A stretch of 64,000 nt of DNA from Acanthochromis polyacanthus. Its lineage: Eukaryota > Chordata > Actinopteri > Pomacentridae. Both the position numbers and the translations under genes were made by a program. The notes beneath the pieces are model-generated. The model ran no database searches, was not told where the DNA came from, and worked only from the letters and a program-made list of their open reading frames with translations. Numbering within the stretch: the stretch's first letter is position 1; the number at the start of each line of letters is the position of its first letter. Of the stretch, positions 20,930 through 33,330 are shown one piece after another. The DNA lies in contig NC_067129.1 of NCBI RefSeq assembly GCF_021347895.1, forward strand, positions 28,991,690 to 29,055,689, in the 5' to 3' direction.

Positions 20930-22190
20930 CCAGCTAGGAATGTTCTGTTCCTTCGGCATTCTGAGAAAGTTCTGCAAAGTTCCAGGAATGTTTTCAGCAG
21001 TAGGTTGTTCTTAAAAGGTCAGATAGCTGAAGATGTTCTACAAATGTTTGTTATAACTTTGTTAAGCCTATAATGCTGTAACATTCTCAAACATTCACCG
21101 AGAACGTTCTTCCTTTGCCATTATGGGACATCCTGGAACATTTTACTGATGTGTTCCCTCAATAATTTTCCCAAAATAGAAAATTACAGACAGAATATTG
21201 TTTTTTTTTTAATATATCACAGTACAGGAACCCCTTTTAAAGAACTTTCTGCCATCTGAGGTCTTCATAGCATCTTGAAAGTGTCTTATAAATGTTGCAT
21301 GGGGAATGTTGTGGGAATGTCTCATCAAAGAACGTTCCATAATGTGTTCCCTTCACCAAAAGGCAAAATGTTCTACCTTCAATATATCACATTACAATAA
21401 CTATTATGAGACTTCTGTATAAAGAACGTTCTGTCATCTGAGGTCTTGACAGTATCTTGAAAGCATTTCATGAATGTTGCATGGACAACCTCTTTCCTTT
21501 GTTATCATTGTGGGAACATCTCATAGAACGTTCTATAATGTGTTCCCTTCACCAAAAGGCAAAATGTTCTAACTTTAACATAACAGGTAACAGGAACGTT
21601 AGAAAACATTCTCTATAAATAAGCCATTCTGTCATCGGAGGCCTCAATAACATCTGGAAAACATTTTTTAAATGTTGATTTGAGAACATTCCTCTCTTGA
21701 TAATGCAGAACGTTGTGATAAAGTTTTATGGAAGGGCCTTCTATACTGTGTTCCCTCAACAACATCCACAAAACATCCTTAGAACATTGCAGCCAGAATG
21801 TTCCACCTTTGTTCATATATCACAGAAAAAGAACATCTTATAAGAAACATTTTGTCATCTGAGGTCTTGATAACATCTTGGAAGCATTTGGAGAACATCT
21901 TTTGTTTGTTATCATTATAGAAGAACGTTCCATAATGTGTTCCTTCAACAAAAAGGCAAAATATTCTACCTTTAAAAAAACATTCAGTCATCTGGAAAAC
22001 ATTGTTTGAATGTTGGATTGAGAACATTGCCCCTTTGTTATCAGGGAACATCAATTGTGTTCTTTGAACGTTCTCTGAATGCTGACATTTAAATATTACA
22101 TAATCTTTAGAGGAACATTAATGGAAATGAAAATATTCTTAAGACATTCTTTGAACATTTGATTCAAATATTCAATCTAAAAAAATTACA
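20930..22190. repeat. R4 tandem array, units of about 184-223 bp
   Basis: The phrase catctgaggtc or a variant recurs at 21253, 21437, 21633, 21856 and 21979, each followed by a catcttgaaag-type segment, a gaatgttg phrase, a ttgttatcat phrase and ttccataatgtgttcc. Units are rich in gaac and gttc, giving aacgtt palindromes. A relic lies at 2640-2935. Non-coding. Confidence 0.8.
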
Positions 22191-22444
22191 TTTCAATCAA
22201 AAATTGACCCCAGTTTGTGTTAAACACTTTAACTCTGGTTGGAGGTCATTAACCACCCCAGTAGTCTTTGTCATAGTACCCCTTTACCAGCTAAACTCCC
22301 TCAATGCTCTCTGCTGGCCAACATGAAGTGTGGTCTGAGTAACGCCTCCTCTGGTCCCTATGGTATTAAACAGGAAGAGGCTCCACCTGGTGGAACAACC
22401 AGGTACTACAGCTGATCGACTATACTTAAAATATACTTTTTAAG

Positions 22445-23352
22445 GAAAATGGTGTCAGATTGAGGCTTAATATCTGCAAATACTGAATGTTAAATGGCTC
22501 AGATCAGATCAGAAGCATAAAAACTTTGACATCCCGAAACTTTCTAGTAATTCATGGAATTCCTTATGATTGTTGGTTCCCTTATTAGCTTTTTTCCAGG
22601 CTTCTGATTGGCCCACATGGCTTTAGGGTTAAGGTTATATCACTTCCTGTTGGTTATGCGTGCCTTTGAAAGCTCATCTGTTGTGGAGATTATTTTTTGA
22701 GACGAAAGGAGGCAAAATTTGTTTAAAAAAATATCTGTCTACATGTCAACTCGACCTCAGATTTTAAGGTTCTACATCACTGATGAAGCTGAGATGATTA
22801 AACAGACGTGGGTGCAGGGATTTTCGATTGGCAATAATGTTTTATTGTCATTTTGGACAATTCTGACGAATTGAGGACAGTTTTTATCCTATTTTCAACA
22901 CATTTTGAGTATTTTTGGAGAAGTTTCTTACAGTTGTGGAAATTTTTTGTTATTTTTGGCAAGTTGCAAATCAAAATGGTATCAGATTGAGGCTTAATTT
23001 CTGCAAATACTAAATGTAAAAGGACTCAGAGTGGATCAGGAGCGTAAAAACTTTGACATCCTTAAATGAGACAGTGAATTTCGAACTGATTCGTCCACAA
23101 GTGATTCCTTATTATTGTTCTTTGCCCTCATTATCTTTTTTCCAGGCTTCTGATTGATCACCATGGCTTTAGGTTTAAGGTTACATCATTTCCTGTTAGT
23201 TATGCGTGCCTTTGAAAGCTCATCTGTTGTAGAGGTAATTGTTTTGAGAAGAAAGGAGGTAAAATAAGTTTTAAAATATCCGTCTACGTGTCGATGACGC
23301 CTCGTTCTACGTCACCGATGAACCTGGGCTAATCCAACAGACGTGGGTGTGA
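22445..23352 (+). repeat. Diverged direct duplication, unit about 370 bp, offset about 528 bp
   Basis: 22450-22815 and 22976-23345 share tcagattgaggcttaat, ctgcaaatact, aaaaactttgacatcc, ttttttccaggcttctgatt, atgcgtgcctttgaaagctc, gaaaggagg and aacagacgtgggtg in order. The spacer (22816-22975) is R1-like cattttggacaatt sequence. Coding character is absent. Confidence 0.8.
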
Positions 23353-24499
23353 TGCTGCTCATGTTTATCTCATCTGTTATATCAGCAGCTCAAGATGCTT
23401 CCAACCAGCTTCAAGCAAACAAGCATCACCAGCAGCCGTCCGTCTTCTGTCCATCTGAGTCTTCTCCACTCTGAAGCCTCTTCGTCTGCTGTGGTGTGAT
23501 TAAAATTTAAAAAGGCCCATCGGACTCTCCGGCTGCCCGTCGGCCTGACCTGGATACGACGAGGCTCTTTTAATAACGGCTAATGAAACTCACCACCTAG
23601 CCACTTATCTCCCCTCACATCCCTCATTTTTAATTCTTTTATCTGTTCCAGTTCCTTCCCGTCTTCTGGTGGTAATTACCTCCTTGCACTCTGTCACTTT
23701 ATTCCATTACCGAGTGACAGCGGGTGAATCAACTGTCAGAAACGTGTCACTCCGTCGTCGCTTTCACCAGATCCGACCTCCACGTTGACACCTTTCACTT
23801 TGCTGCTGCTCCGGTGGGTATTCAAACCGCTGTCGGGTCAAAGAGTTTCCAGAGAATCGTCGTGACTGAAAGGCTAAATGTTGTGATCGGATCATTCTGC
23901 CTCCAGAGCCACTTTAACTGAATTAAAAGACTTACATCTCAGTGGGAAACGGACTCTTCAGACCACATTCTTGTCAGTTTGTCGGACAACAAACCTCCTC
24001 TTTTAGCACCTTTTTGAACTGAAGGAGCTCCATTTTCTTTTCTAACTCTCCAAACGTGTCGTCAGTCATTGGCACAGTGAACATCCAGGTGGTTAAAGTC
24101 CTCAGAGCTTCCTTCTAAAGCTTGTTTTTTTAAATCAAGAACCAGAGATGTTGATCAAAGCATTTTTAAGCAGCAGGATGCAGCTAAATATTCTAAATCG
24201 GATGACCCTTTGTTTGGAGCTTCTGTATGAAAAAAGTGTGATAATTCACATCCGTTTGAATGATTTAAATCAAACACTGAGATTTAAACTTCCTTAACAC
24301 CTACGAGCCGTTGCTGTCTTAAAAACCTTGAACTCAAACTGAAATTTCTGCTGTTCCCATTTAGTTTACCAGCTTTACCACAATGCTGCATGTTTTTATT
24401 ATTTGTCAAATTAAGCTAAGACACAAGTTCTGGTAAAACAAAAAACGAAAAAAAATCTAAAATATTCTACTGATTTGTCATTCGATTCTGTCAAGTATT
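23353..24499. other. Non-repetitive stretch, no gene seen; possible conserved non-coding
   Basis: Mixed-composition sequence, notably 23480-23920, stands apart from the repeats. A 65-codon plus-strand frame (23724-23921) lacks motifs. No splice-bounded exon is convincing. Confidence 0.3.
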
Positions 24500-25760
24500 T
24501 TGGATGAATTTTGATAATTTCATGTTTTCAGAGTTTTTGGATTTTCACGCTCTGAACACCAGTTTTTATCACCAGCCAAAGAGTCCACTGCATCATTTTG
24601 TCAAAATAGCAAAAGAAAAAAATTACTTTTCCTTGTCATTCTTGCTAAATATTAAATTCTACTGATGTTAGAGCCTCAAAAGTTGGTATGGACTGTAATT
24701 TAGTAGAAAATATGGATCTATCCATACAAATACACTTAGAGGAACTTTATGGAGACACAGTACCACACTTGTTTGAAAATTTTGCAATTTCTTTCCAAAT
24801 TCAAGGACCAATGATTATTTATTATTGTTATTTTGGACAATTTTGAGTCATTCTGGACCGTTTTTGTTAATTTTTTTTTTTTTTTGCAGTTTGGACAGAC
24901 TTTGAGTAATTTTGGACATTGTTTTTTTTACTATTTTTTTGCAGGTTGCAAATCAAAATACCAACAAAATTTAACCTCGTCTTGTCAAACTTTCCACACA
25001 TCAGATTCTACTGACGTTAGAGCCTCAAAAATTGGTGAAATGTCAACCAAAGACTGGATTTTTTAGTCGGAAATATGGATCCATCCATTTATATATATAC
25101 ACTTACAGGAACTTTCTGCAGACATAACACCACCACTAATGGGAAATTGTGTACATTTTCCCATTTTCAAGGACCAGTGATTATGAATTATTTCATTTTG
25201 GACAACTTTGAGCCATTCTGCACCAATTTTATTGTGTTTTTAACAAGCTTGGAGTAATTTTGGATGTGATTTTGGAATTTTTTTTGTCATTTTGAGAAGG
25301 CCACAATTCAAAATATCAACAAACTTTCCACACATCAGATTCTACTGATGTTAGAGCCTCAAAAGTTGGTGAAATATTCACCAAAACTGTATTTTAGTAG
25401 AAATATGGATCCATCCATAGATACACACTTACAGGGACTTTATGGGACCTCAGTACCAGCCTCATTGGAGAATTGTGCACATGCATCAATTTTCTACTGA
25501 CAGTAAGTGAAAATGTCTCCTCTGCTGGATCCATTCAATCATTTCAATCTGCTGGAATTTATTCTGAGTTCTCACCAAAGATTCTGTGGATATTCAACCC
25601 TTAAAATGACTTCCCAGGTAAGATGTTTTCTTTGAGGTGAGCATAAAAAGCCTGAAAAGATGTGAAATCCTTCAATTTCAGGCTAAAATATTTGACAGAA
25701 CTTATTCTTGGATCCCAAATAACAGACATGTAAAATCAGAGCTTCATGCATTTACAAAGT
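24500..25760 (+). repeat. R1 copy with three monomers
   Basis: A 5' module (about 24500-24640, caccagtttttatca and gagtccac), three monomers with gttagagcctcaaaagttgg near 24667, 25016 and 25350, then the 3' module (about 25500-25740, tcctctgctggatccattca ... gttctcacc ... cccttaaaatgac). The monomer period is about 335-350 bp. Confidence 0.75.
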
Positions 25761-26880
25761 GACTAAACTGAATTAATGTTCCCATTACTAGGACACACGA
25801 AGTCCATTATTCTACCTCAGTAACAGAACACAAGTTAAGGAGAAAATCATTCAAATCTTCAAGAGATGGTCCAACAAAGAACTGGGAGAAGTTGTCTGCT
25901 GCTAAAATGATTATTTACGCATTAAAAAACCTTCTTTTATTTCCATTTCCAAGGTTAGCAGTGAACTCTGAAGGGTTCACTGCCTGTTTTTCTACTTTAC
26001 ACTGACTTTGTGTTTGTTTTTCTTTCTCTGTTTCTGTGTTTGGGCTGAATCATGCATATTTCATGGAAATTATATTTGGAAAATGAATAAACAAAAGGGA
26101 TTTGATCATCCAAACTGAACTCCTGTGAAACTTTATTTAGAGACGGCGTGCCTGCAGGGACCTGAGGATGAACTGGTGTCTGACGGTGAATATTACCATG
26201 TTCAGCTTCAATAAAACCTTATAATCGTGTTTTTCTGTCGCAAATCATCAGGATTCCTCCTTCTCCATCGTCTCTCATTCCCTTGAATCTTCTTTTATTC
26301 TAAACTGTGGATATTTCAAACGGTATTTGTTTCATTTTAGACTAATAGATCAAGTATGTTCACAGATCAAAATATCTTCAAATATTGCCCGTAGAGACAC
26401 TTTTGGCAGGTTTTTTTCTCACATTAAAATTTGAGGCTGTTTCAACAACAATAATCTCAGGAAATATTAAAGATAAAAGCCAGAATTTTTCACTGTTATT
26501 TCTCATGATGTCATCAGTTCAGAATCTGTAATATTGGACAAATAGATCCAGTAATCTGTGATTGTCAGTGAGGTGAAACAAATGGAGATGGCACGAAAAG
26601 TCCCACCTTTTAGCAATCAAGAAAACTGATAATGCAGAATTTAACCAGCGATATTTTCTGAAGCTCATGTAGCTTCATGTCACTGAAATACAAAATGAAA
26701 ATGCTTTTTAATAGGAGGTACTTAGTCAAGACAAAGTCGAGACACAAAAGGACAAAAATGTGAAATAACAGCAAATTATATATTCAAAAAAATACTCTTT
26801 AAAAACTATGAAAACAAAAACTTCCTTTTGATTATTAAGGTAATCTGTGAAAACGTGTATTTAAAGCCGGTGGAGGTGAC
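25761..26880. other. AT-rich non-repetitive stretch, no gene seen
   Basis: No transposon termini, tandem structure or credible exon were found. Confidence 0.4.
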
Positions 26881-26979
26881 ATTTAAACTAGGGATGGTTC
26901 GATCCGATCTGCTGGATCGATATCGAGTTTGATCCAGGCCACAATGACTGGATCGAGCATCGGAGTTTTATATTAGAAC

Positions 26980-27506
26980 CAGGCGTAAACTAACCGTGAC
27001 GTCACCCGTTGGTTTCAACGCCGAGAAAATGAAGCCCGGATTTTGCTACTTCCTGGTCGCCGTTTTGGATTTTTTGGAGCCAGTGACGTAAAAAGCGTCA
27101 TCAAACAGACTGGACCGGAGAGCAACTAGGGGCAGGATTGGCTGAGGACTCTCTTATCCCGCCCACATTTTACCGCAGAGGCTTCTGTTACTGTCTATCA
27201 AGTATAGCCACGCCCCCTGGCTCCGCCAACTTTAACGATTTATTTAAAATTCAGTATTGATTTATTTTAAGATCGGCCACCTGATCTCTCATTTTGACCA
27301 TGAAAACTAACGGGAAAAAAAATCCTGAGCTGTAGAAAATCAGTCTATCACATTTTATTTTTTCCAGAAATGAATTGGGGTCTATGGAGAAAAAGCTTTT
27401 TGGAGCCAACCCTAGTGGACGGCGTGATATTGCAAGTTTTTGACACTTCCGGGTTGGCTTCAATTCTGGAGCCAGATGCTACGTCCATCTTTATATACAG
27501 TCTATG
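26980..27506. mobile_element. 527-bp non-autonomous element nested in the hAT element
   Basis: It is flanked by a perfect 8-bp TSD attagaac (26972-26979, 27507-27514), begins caggcgtaaac and ends tatacagtctatg. The terminal inverted match is weak beyond the outer ca/tg. The right-end phrase (catctttatatacagtctatg) I recall as very frequent in fish genomes. An 8-bp TSD fits hAT or P-type; the ctatg end is shared with the P-like element at 14961-14965. No coding sequence. Confidence 0.75.
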
Positions 27507-27696
27507 ATTAGAACTTGTTCGATCCGATCCATAAGCCTAATCTGTCTCATATATCCTCATCTTCACTTTTCATGACATGCCGTAACACAGACGAGCTGTT
27601 GCCATGGTAGCCATGTGCCCCTGTTTTCCTCACGTGAGCAGAGAGTGAACAGAAGCCTGGAGAGCTGTGGTCATCTCTTCCATGTGGAATTACTAA

Positions 27697-28002
27697 ATGC
27701 GAACGGAGGAGAAAAGTAAAATAGCTGAGTGCAACGTTTGTAAAATGAGTGTCTCAAGGGGTGGCAGCAAAACCGGACATTTTAACACAACGAACTTACT
27801 AAAGCATCTGCAGAAGCATAATGGAAAGCAGTACGGAGACTTTTTACAGGTGAGTGCAAAAACAAAAGTGACACATGGCAGCCATCGTTGCAGGAAGCAC
27901 TACAGAAGAGTACAAAACTCGCTCCAACGCCAAAATATAACAGAGAAAATTGTTGAGTTCATTTTTCTGGATGACCAACCACCTTGTGTGGTGGAAAATG
28001 TG
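27697..28002 (+). pseudogene. hAT transposase N-terminus with BED zinc finger, truncated
   Basis: From the ATG the frame gives a BED finger with C12, C15, H37 and H41 (C-x2-C-x21-H-x3-H) including the RGGSKTGHFNTTNL stretch, followed by a conserved hAT segment ending in DDQPPCVVENVG. In hAT proteins the RNase H-like catalytic domain follows VVENVGF; here homology ends at about 28002 and a stop is reached at 28153-28155. Upstream, MWNY and a stop precede the ATG in the same frame, where SVW-YF of the BED domain is expected, so the true N-terminus is also broken. BED domains bind the element ends. Confidence 0.85.
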
Positions 28003-28559
28003 GGTTGTTGTAGTATTTTTCGATCCCCCAGAAAAATCAGACTCCCCCTTAGCGTGAACGCGTGCGCCTTACATTTCACTCTGTGGCCACTTGACGGCTT
28101 TTCTGTTGTATGTTTACTGTTTTTTGTTGTTGTTTTCTACTGTTTATCGGGTTAAATGTGATTAAGTAGCGAACTGTGGACATGTTTCCTGTTAAATATG
28201 ATTAGGTGACGGGTCTCTCCTCCTGTCCACCCCACCGGTGTCTAAATGGCATCAGAAGGAGATCCTACGCTGCTCTCAGCTTCACTCACATGAGAATGTT
28301 AGGACAGGGTTTAATCCCCAGATATTGTTTATATTCCATCAGTGTTGTACACGTGTCAATAAAATAATTGTTCACTGAGAAAACTTTACATCTCCCTATT
28401 TAAAATTGGACTCCCCCAAGAATGCAAGACGTGGTACCAATATATGTCTAGTGCTTTATACATAAGTACTATACTTAATTATACTAAACACTTTGTACAT
28501 AAATCATTTATTATTGTTATTTTATTGGACCAGTTAACAATAGAAAAGAATAGAAATTA

Positions 28560-28770
28560 TTCATCCCACACCTGGAAGACTGCCCTCCTTGGCATCACGG
28601 CTGCTAAATTACTTTGCACAGCTTCAACCAGTGTGGAGAGTGAGAGGCTCTTCAGCACAGCCTCCAACATTACTGATGAAAAAAGGAGCAGACTGACAGC
28701 TGTGGAGGCTGCAATGTTCATCTTTCTGAAGAAAAATCTGTCCCTCATGTTGCAAGAAAAGGGAGCTTAA
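28560..28770 (+). pseudogene. hAT transposase C-terminal dimerisation domain
   Basis: The frame ending at 28770 carries the hAT C-terminal (hATC) signature: ASTSVESERLFSTASNIT, then DEKRSRLTA and FLKKNL. This segment mediates dimerisation of hAT transposases. The open frame upstream to 28444 has no hAT character. Relative to a full transposase, several hundred residues between the VVENVG and this domain are missing, including all catalytic residues. Confidence 0.88.
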
Positions 28771-29534
28771 GTATTTTCAGTTCATCGTCAGGCAGCTAGC
28801 ATGTTTTATTGTTTTCTGTGAACATAATGTGACTACTGGAATAGTGTTCATTCTAATATTTAGTTTCATGAGTGTTTTGCATTCAGTACATCAGCGGCTG
28901 CATGCAAAAGAAGAAAGACACTAGATTGCACTGTCACTGTTTACCCTTGTTTTTCTGTTTTTGTTTTGGTGTATAGCCCAGATTTTTATTGTTCTGATTG
29001 TGTGTCTCGAGAAGCCATGTGTAACTTACTGAGTTCTACCTACATTATTCTAGTGGAGATGCCATTGTTTTATGTTAATTCATAAAATTATTTATTGCAG
29101 CCTTGCAATGCCTTTGAGGTGTAATGTGACTTTTCTGTTTGTACACTGGGATTATTTAGTTTAATTTAAATATGTGCACCAAGTTGCAGTTTTATTTCAA
29201 ACATCTGAATGGTGCAGCTGGGTCTGTTGTGTTTACAAACGCTGTTAAAAGTGATGTGAGCTTTAAGTTTTAATAAAGCCACAGCAGTTACACATAACTA
29301 GTTGTCACATGTTTTCCTTCTTTCTTTAGGGGACCAGAACAGCTGTTGTAAAATGAACGTGGTGTTTTTAGATGTCAGTGTCAAGCAAATTACATCCATG
29401 TATTATTAACAACTTTTAGACTGACAAAAAGAATCATATCGGTATCGGATCGGTATCGGCCGATCCTGAAGGCTGCAGTATCGATATCGATATCGGATGT
29501 GAAAAAGTGGTATCGAGCCATCCCTAATTTAAAC

Positions 29535-30179
29535 ATCAGTCACATCGGTATCAGTTCCAATATTACTTTCTCAGTGTGTTTCTCAGTTTCAATATCGAGT
29601 GCAGAACTTCATTTTCCTGTAATATTTCTTTATTACTGCACTGCAAACAGGTTGTCCTTCAGTTTTCAGCCAGAATTGATTAAAAATATTCATTGTGATG
29701 CGACTTATTGGCTCTTACAGGAATAAAATAACAGTGATTGAAATAACTTGAAGAAAAAAGCCATAAAAGATCTTAAAGTTATTGTAAAGCCGCTCAAACA
29801 GGAGGGAAGGAACCACGACTCTTTGTTTTGGTTTGAAGTTCGTCAATAATTTGCTTTTCTGAGACAACAACATGAATAAAGGCAGCACCTTTGAGTTGTT
29901 TTTCAGGATTTCTGGCAGCAGGATGTGGATGCTTAGTCGGTGGAGAAAACACTTCGTATTGACCCCTGAGGCTGCCGGAGTTGTTGGAGAGATGTTTGTG
30001 TTGACGGACAAACAGCAAACCTTGTTGGAAAGATAAGAAGACTTCAAAGCTGTTTGTCAGGATGCTGTCGAAGGTCCAGCAGCAGTAATAACCGAGTCCA
30101 TCTGTTGTCGAATCAGACAGAACTCCAGACTTAAGCTCCTGCACCTCCTGCACCAAAAACCAAGTTATGTCAAATATTT
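29535..30179. other. Non-repetitive stretch, no gene seen
   Basis: Overlapping minus frames (29715-30047 and 29794-30156) show no known domain and share the same DNA in two frames, which argues against coding. Confidence 0.4.
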
Positions 30180-31300
30180 TTGTCTGAGTTTTGAGCTTTT
30201 CATTGTCTTTTTCACACCTGTGAAGCTCTTTATCGTGAAAAAAGACTTCTTAGCTATGAAGCCATATTTAAGGTTGAATATCTCCAGAAATAAAACTCCC
30301 ACAGCTGTGAAATGTGGTGAAGACTCAGACACAATAGATTCCAGTAGATCGTAGTGATCAAATGGACCTGACAGAAAACAAAATTTTAATTATTGGATCT
30401 TAAAAATGGCAACATAAAAAAAAAAACTCACGAGGCTTTCAAACAAATCTGGTATTGTGTCTCAAGAAAGTTCCTGTCAGTGTATGGATGGAACCATGTT
30501 TCTAATCAAATCCAGTCTTTGGTCGACATTTCACCAACTGTTGAGGCTCTAACAACAGTAGAATCTCATGTGTGGAAAGTTTGACAAGACAAGATTGCAA
30601 TTTGTTGCTATTTTGACTTGAAACCTGCTGAAAATGACTAAAAAATGTCCACAACTATGAGAAACTTGTCCAAAATGACTCAAAATTTATTGAAAATAGA
30701 CCCCAGAAAGTTTCTGTCAGTGTATATATGTGGATATGGCCATAATTCTACTAAAATACAGTCTTTGGTTGACATTTCACCAACTTTGAGGCTCTAACAA
30801 CAGTAGAGCTTGGTTTATGGAAAGTCTGACAAGACAAGGTTCTAGTTTTTTGTTATTTTGACTTGAAACCTGCTTAATATGACAACAAATTTATCCAAAA
30901 TTACTTGAAATTCATCTAAAATTAATTCAATATTTGACCTTAATAAGATTAAAATGATCTAAAATGACAATGATGAAGAGTTAAAGCCTTTAAAATGCAA
31001 ATTTATGAAACAAGTATGGTACTCTGGGCCTAGAAAGTGAATGGATGGATCCATATTTCTACTAAAATCCAATCTTTGCTCAACATTTCACCAACTTTTG
31101 AGGCTCTAACATCAGTAGAATCTGATGTGTGGCAAATATGACAAAACATGGGATTAGTTTGTTGATATTTTGACCAAATGTTGTGGACTCATTGATAGAA
31201 CACTAACAACTGGTGTTCGTAGGCGTCTTTTTGTTGGTTTCATATGTGCAGAGTTACGAGCTGCTTCCACTTTGTCTTCATTTTGAAGTTAATGAACATT
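30180..31300 (-). repeat. R1 copy with three monomers, minus orientation
   Basis: Read on the minus strand: 5' module (about 31300-31170, tctgcacatatgaaaccaac and gaacaccag), monomers with cctcaaaagttgg-type cores at about 31100, 30790 and 30545, then the 3' module (about 30380-30240, with gtggtgaagac reversed and ctggagatattcaacctt). The module order is the same as in plus-strand copies. Confidence 0.75.
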
Positions 31301-31870
31301 TGAGGCCGATTTTGAGTGTTTTCTTCATAACACAGAAGATATTGACCTTCTCACAGTTTGAACCTCTGAACTCTGCAGTTTTATTTGAACTCCATGTTTG
31401 ACCTCAGAGAGCAACAGGAAGTTTGATATCCTCATCTGACCACCACACAGGAAATCAAACTGAAACCTGCTTCGATCTGCTTTAGATCAGGAGATACGTT
31501 CCTGATCAGCTTTTGACAGCAAACTGACACGACTTGTATTGACTGCAGTTGTCTTAGTGTTTTTTTAACTAGCTGAGTTGGAGAAAAGGAAGCCGACTGT
31601 CTGAAACCACAATTCGATTATTCTGAGAGCCCCTTAGAGATGGAAGGAGACAGGATTCAGGTCCAGTCAGGATAATGAACAGCTCGTTGAATAATTCATA
31701 CGGAGGCACAAGTCAAAAACATAAGCTAATATGTTTTTCTGAGTATGATGGATGAGGAGAGGGTTCAGGGCAGCAGCGACTAAATGACTGTAACATGAGG
31801 GGGACAGTTAACGTCCAGGAGAAGTTGAATCCAACAAGTTTATCTTCAGTTTTAATTTGTTCTGGGGGGA
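31301..31870. other. Non-repetitive stretch, no gene seen
   Basis: No supported feature; frames are short and lack motifs. Confidence 0.4.
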
Positions 31871-32095
31871 TACAATCGAGAAATAAAGTTTCCATCCACT
31901 CGTAAAGACCATGAACATCCTGACAGTCAGAGACTCCTATAGCTCTCAGTCAAGTATTTTGATTCTTTCATTGATTTACTAAAGGTTTTCTGGAAATATG
32001 ATAAAACTTACTGGGTCAAAAATATACATACAGTAATGCTAATATTTGGTTAAATGTCCATTTTCACCCATGTCCATTTCAAGTCTGGTTCTTTT

Positions 32096-32714
32096 TGTCA
32101 CGCCCTCTTGCTACGGGAAACTGATTAATTACTTTCATGACGAGCGGCTGCGCTGAGGACGCAGCCGGCAGTAATTACTGATCAGCGCTGTATAAAACAG
32201 AACTCGAGACGTTGCTCAGCGCTGCAGCATTGGACTACTCTTCCCGCTCATGAACGCGCTCCTCTGTTAGTCATCCTGCTTGGACTCCGTCTGTTCCGTT
32301 CGGACTACTCTCCGCTATGCATCTCCCACTTACTGGATGATTGTGTCTGACTCGCCTGAATTATCTCTGCTCCGTTTGCACCCAGTTCCCCGTCTGCTTC
32401 TCAGTCTCTGCCCCCCTCCGACTCCGTTTCCCGATGGCTGGACTTTTGTAAGTTACCTTAGGGTTAGTTTTGGTTTGTGTTTAGTTTTTCCTCGGCCTTC
32501 GGGTCCGCCCTTGGTTTAGTTATCTTATTTAATTCTCTCCACGGCCGATTTGGTTCGTCGCTTTTAGTTTAGTTTTCAATACCTTTCTGTTTATTCCTGT
32601 GCATCTGCATTTTGCGTGTTAATTTCAGTTTCATTAATTAAACCTGGTTTTCTTTAAATCACCTGCCTGTCTGCCTGCCTGCTGCATGGGTTCACACCTG
32701 TCCTTGTCGTGACA
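32096..32714 (+). mobile_element. Solo LTR of a retrotransposon, plus orientation
   Basis: 619 bp with tgtcacg ... cgtgaca ends, flanked by the perfect 5-bp TSD ctttt (32091-32095, 32715-32719). A TATA box tataaaa is at 32191-32197 and an attaaa polyadenylation signal at 32637-32642, in the order expected for U3-R-U5. Tc1 copies A (about 3714-3745) and C (about 58437-58460) show the unoccupied target sequence. No internal retrotransposon sequence is attached. The plus frame 32280-32519 inside it is not a gene. Confidence 0.88.
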
Positions 32715-33099
32715 CTTTTAGTTTCAATCTTCTGGTTTATTTATCTTTGACTCCTCTGGACAGAATTGGTTCAGTTCAACTACATTTGTTTTACTTGTTT
32801 CTTCATCAGTCCACAGGCTCTTGATGGTTTAAGTCAGGACTTTGGGGAGACCAGTCTAGAACCTTCATTCTATCCGGATGGAACCATTTCTTTACCACGT
32901 CTGATGTGTGTTTGGATTTATTGTCTTGTTGAAACATCCAACTGTGTCCAAGATCAACCTTCTGTTGATGGTTTTAGGTTTTCCTGAAGAATGTGGAGGT
33001 AATCCTCCTTCTTCATTATTCCATTTACTTTGTGTAAAGCTCCAGTTCCACAGAGCATAATGCTGCCACCACCATGCTGGATGGTAGGTTTGGTGTTCT

Positions 33100-33330
33100 T
33101 GGGGTTGAAAAAAAGTCTAAGACCTGCCTAAGACAGTCTGAATCCAGTCCTCAAAAAGTCTTAAACCAGGACCAATTCAAACTTAAACCAGTTCAATAAA
33201 ATGTTCAGAACCAATCAGAATACAGTTTGAACCCAGTCCTAAAAAAATCAAAAACCAGTACAAAATCAGGACCAAAAGCAAACCTAAACTAAAAAAAGAC
33301 CCGCCCTAGGCAGTCTGAAACCATTCTAGA
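33100..33330 (-). repeat. gactggtttcagactg minisatellite inside Tc1 copy B
   Basis: Variants of cagtctgaaaccagtcc (minus-strand ggactggtttcagactg) lie between two copies of the KHGGGSIM-encoding region, matching the array at 19310-19930. Confidence 0.75.

Larger units (their letters stand above)
26889..29526 (+). mobile_element. hAT (Ac-type) pseudo-element with internal deletion
   Basis: Ends are tagggatggttcgat on the left and the complementary atcgagccatcccta on the right, flanked by the perfect 8-bp TSD atttaaac (26881-26888, 29527-29534). The tagggatg end matches that of the maize Ac element. Subterminal tatcgg/ccgata motifs are clustered at the right end (29438-29500), and gatcgatatcga lies near the left. 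It encodes a BED finger and the hAT dimerisation tail but lacks the catalytic middle. A 527-bp element is nested at 26980-27506. Confidence 0.9.
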
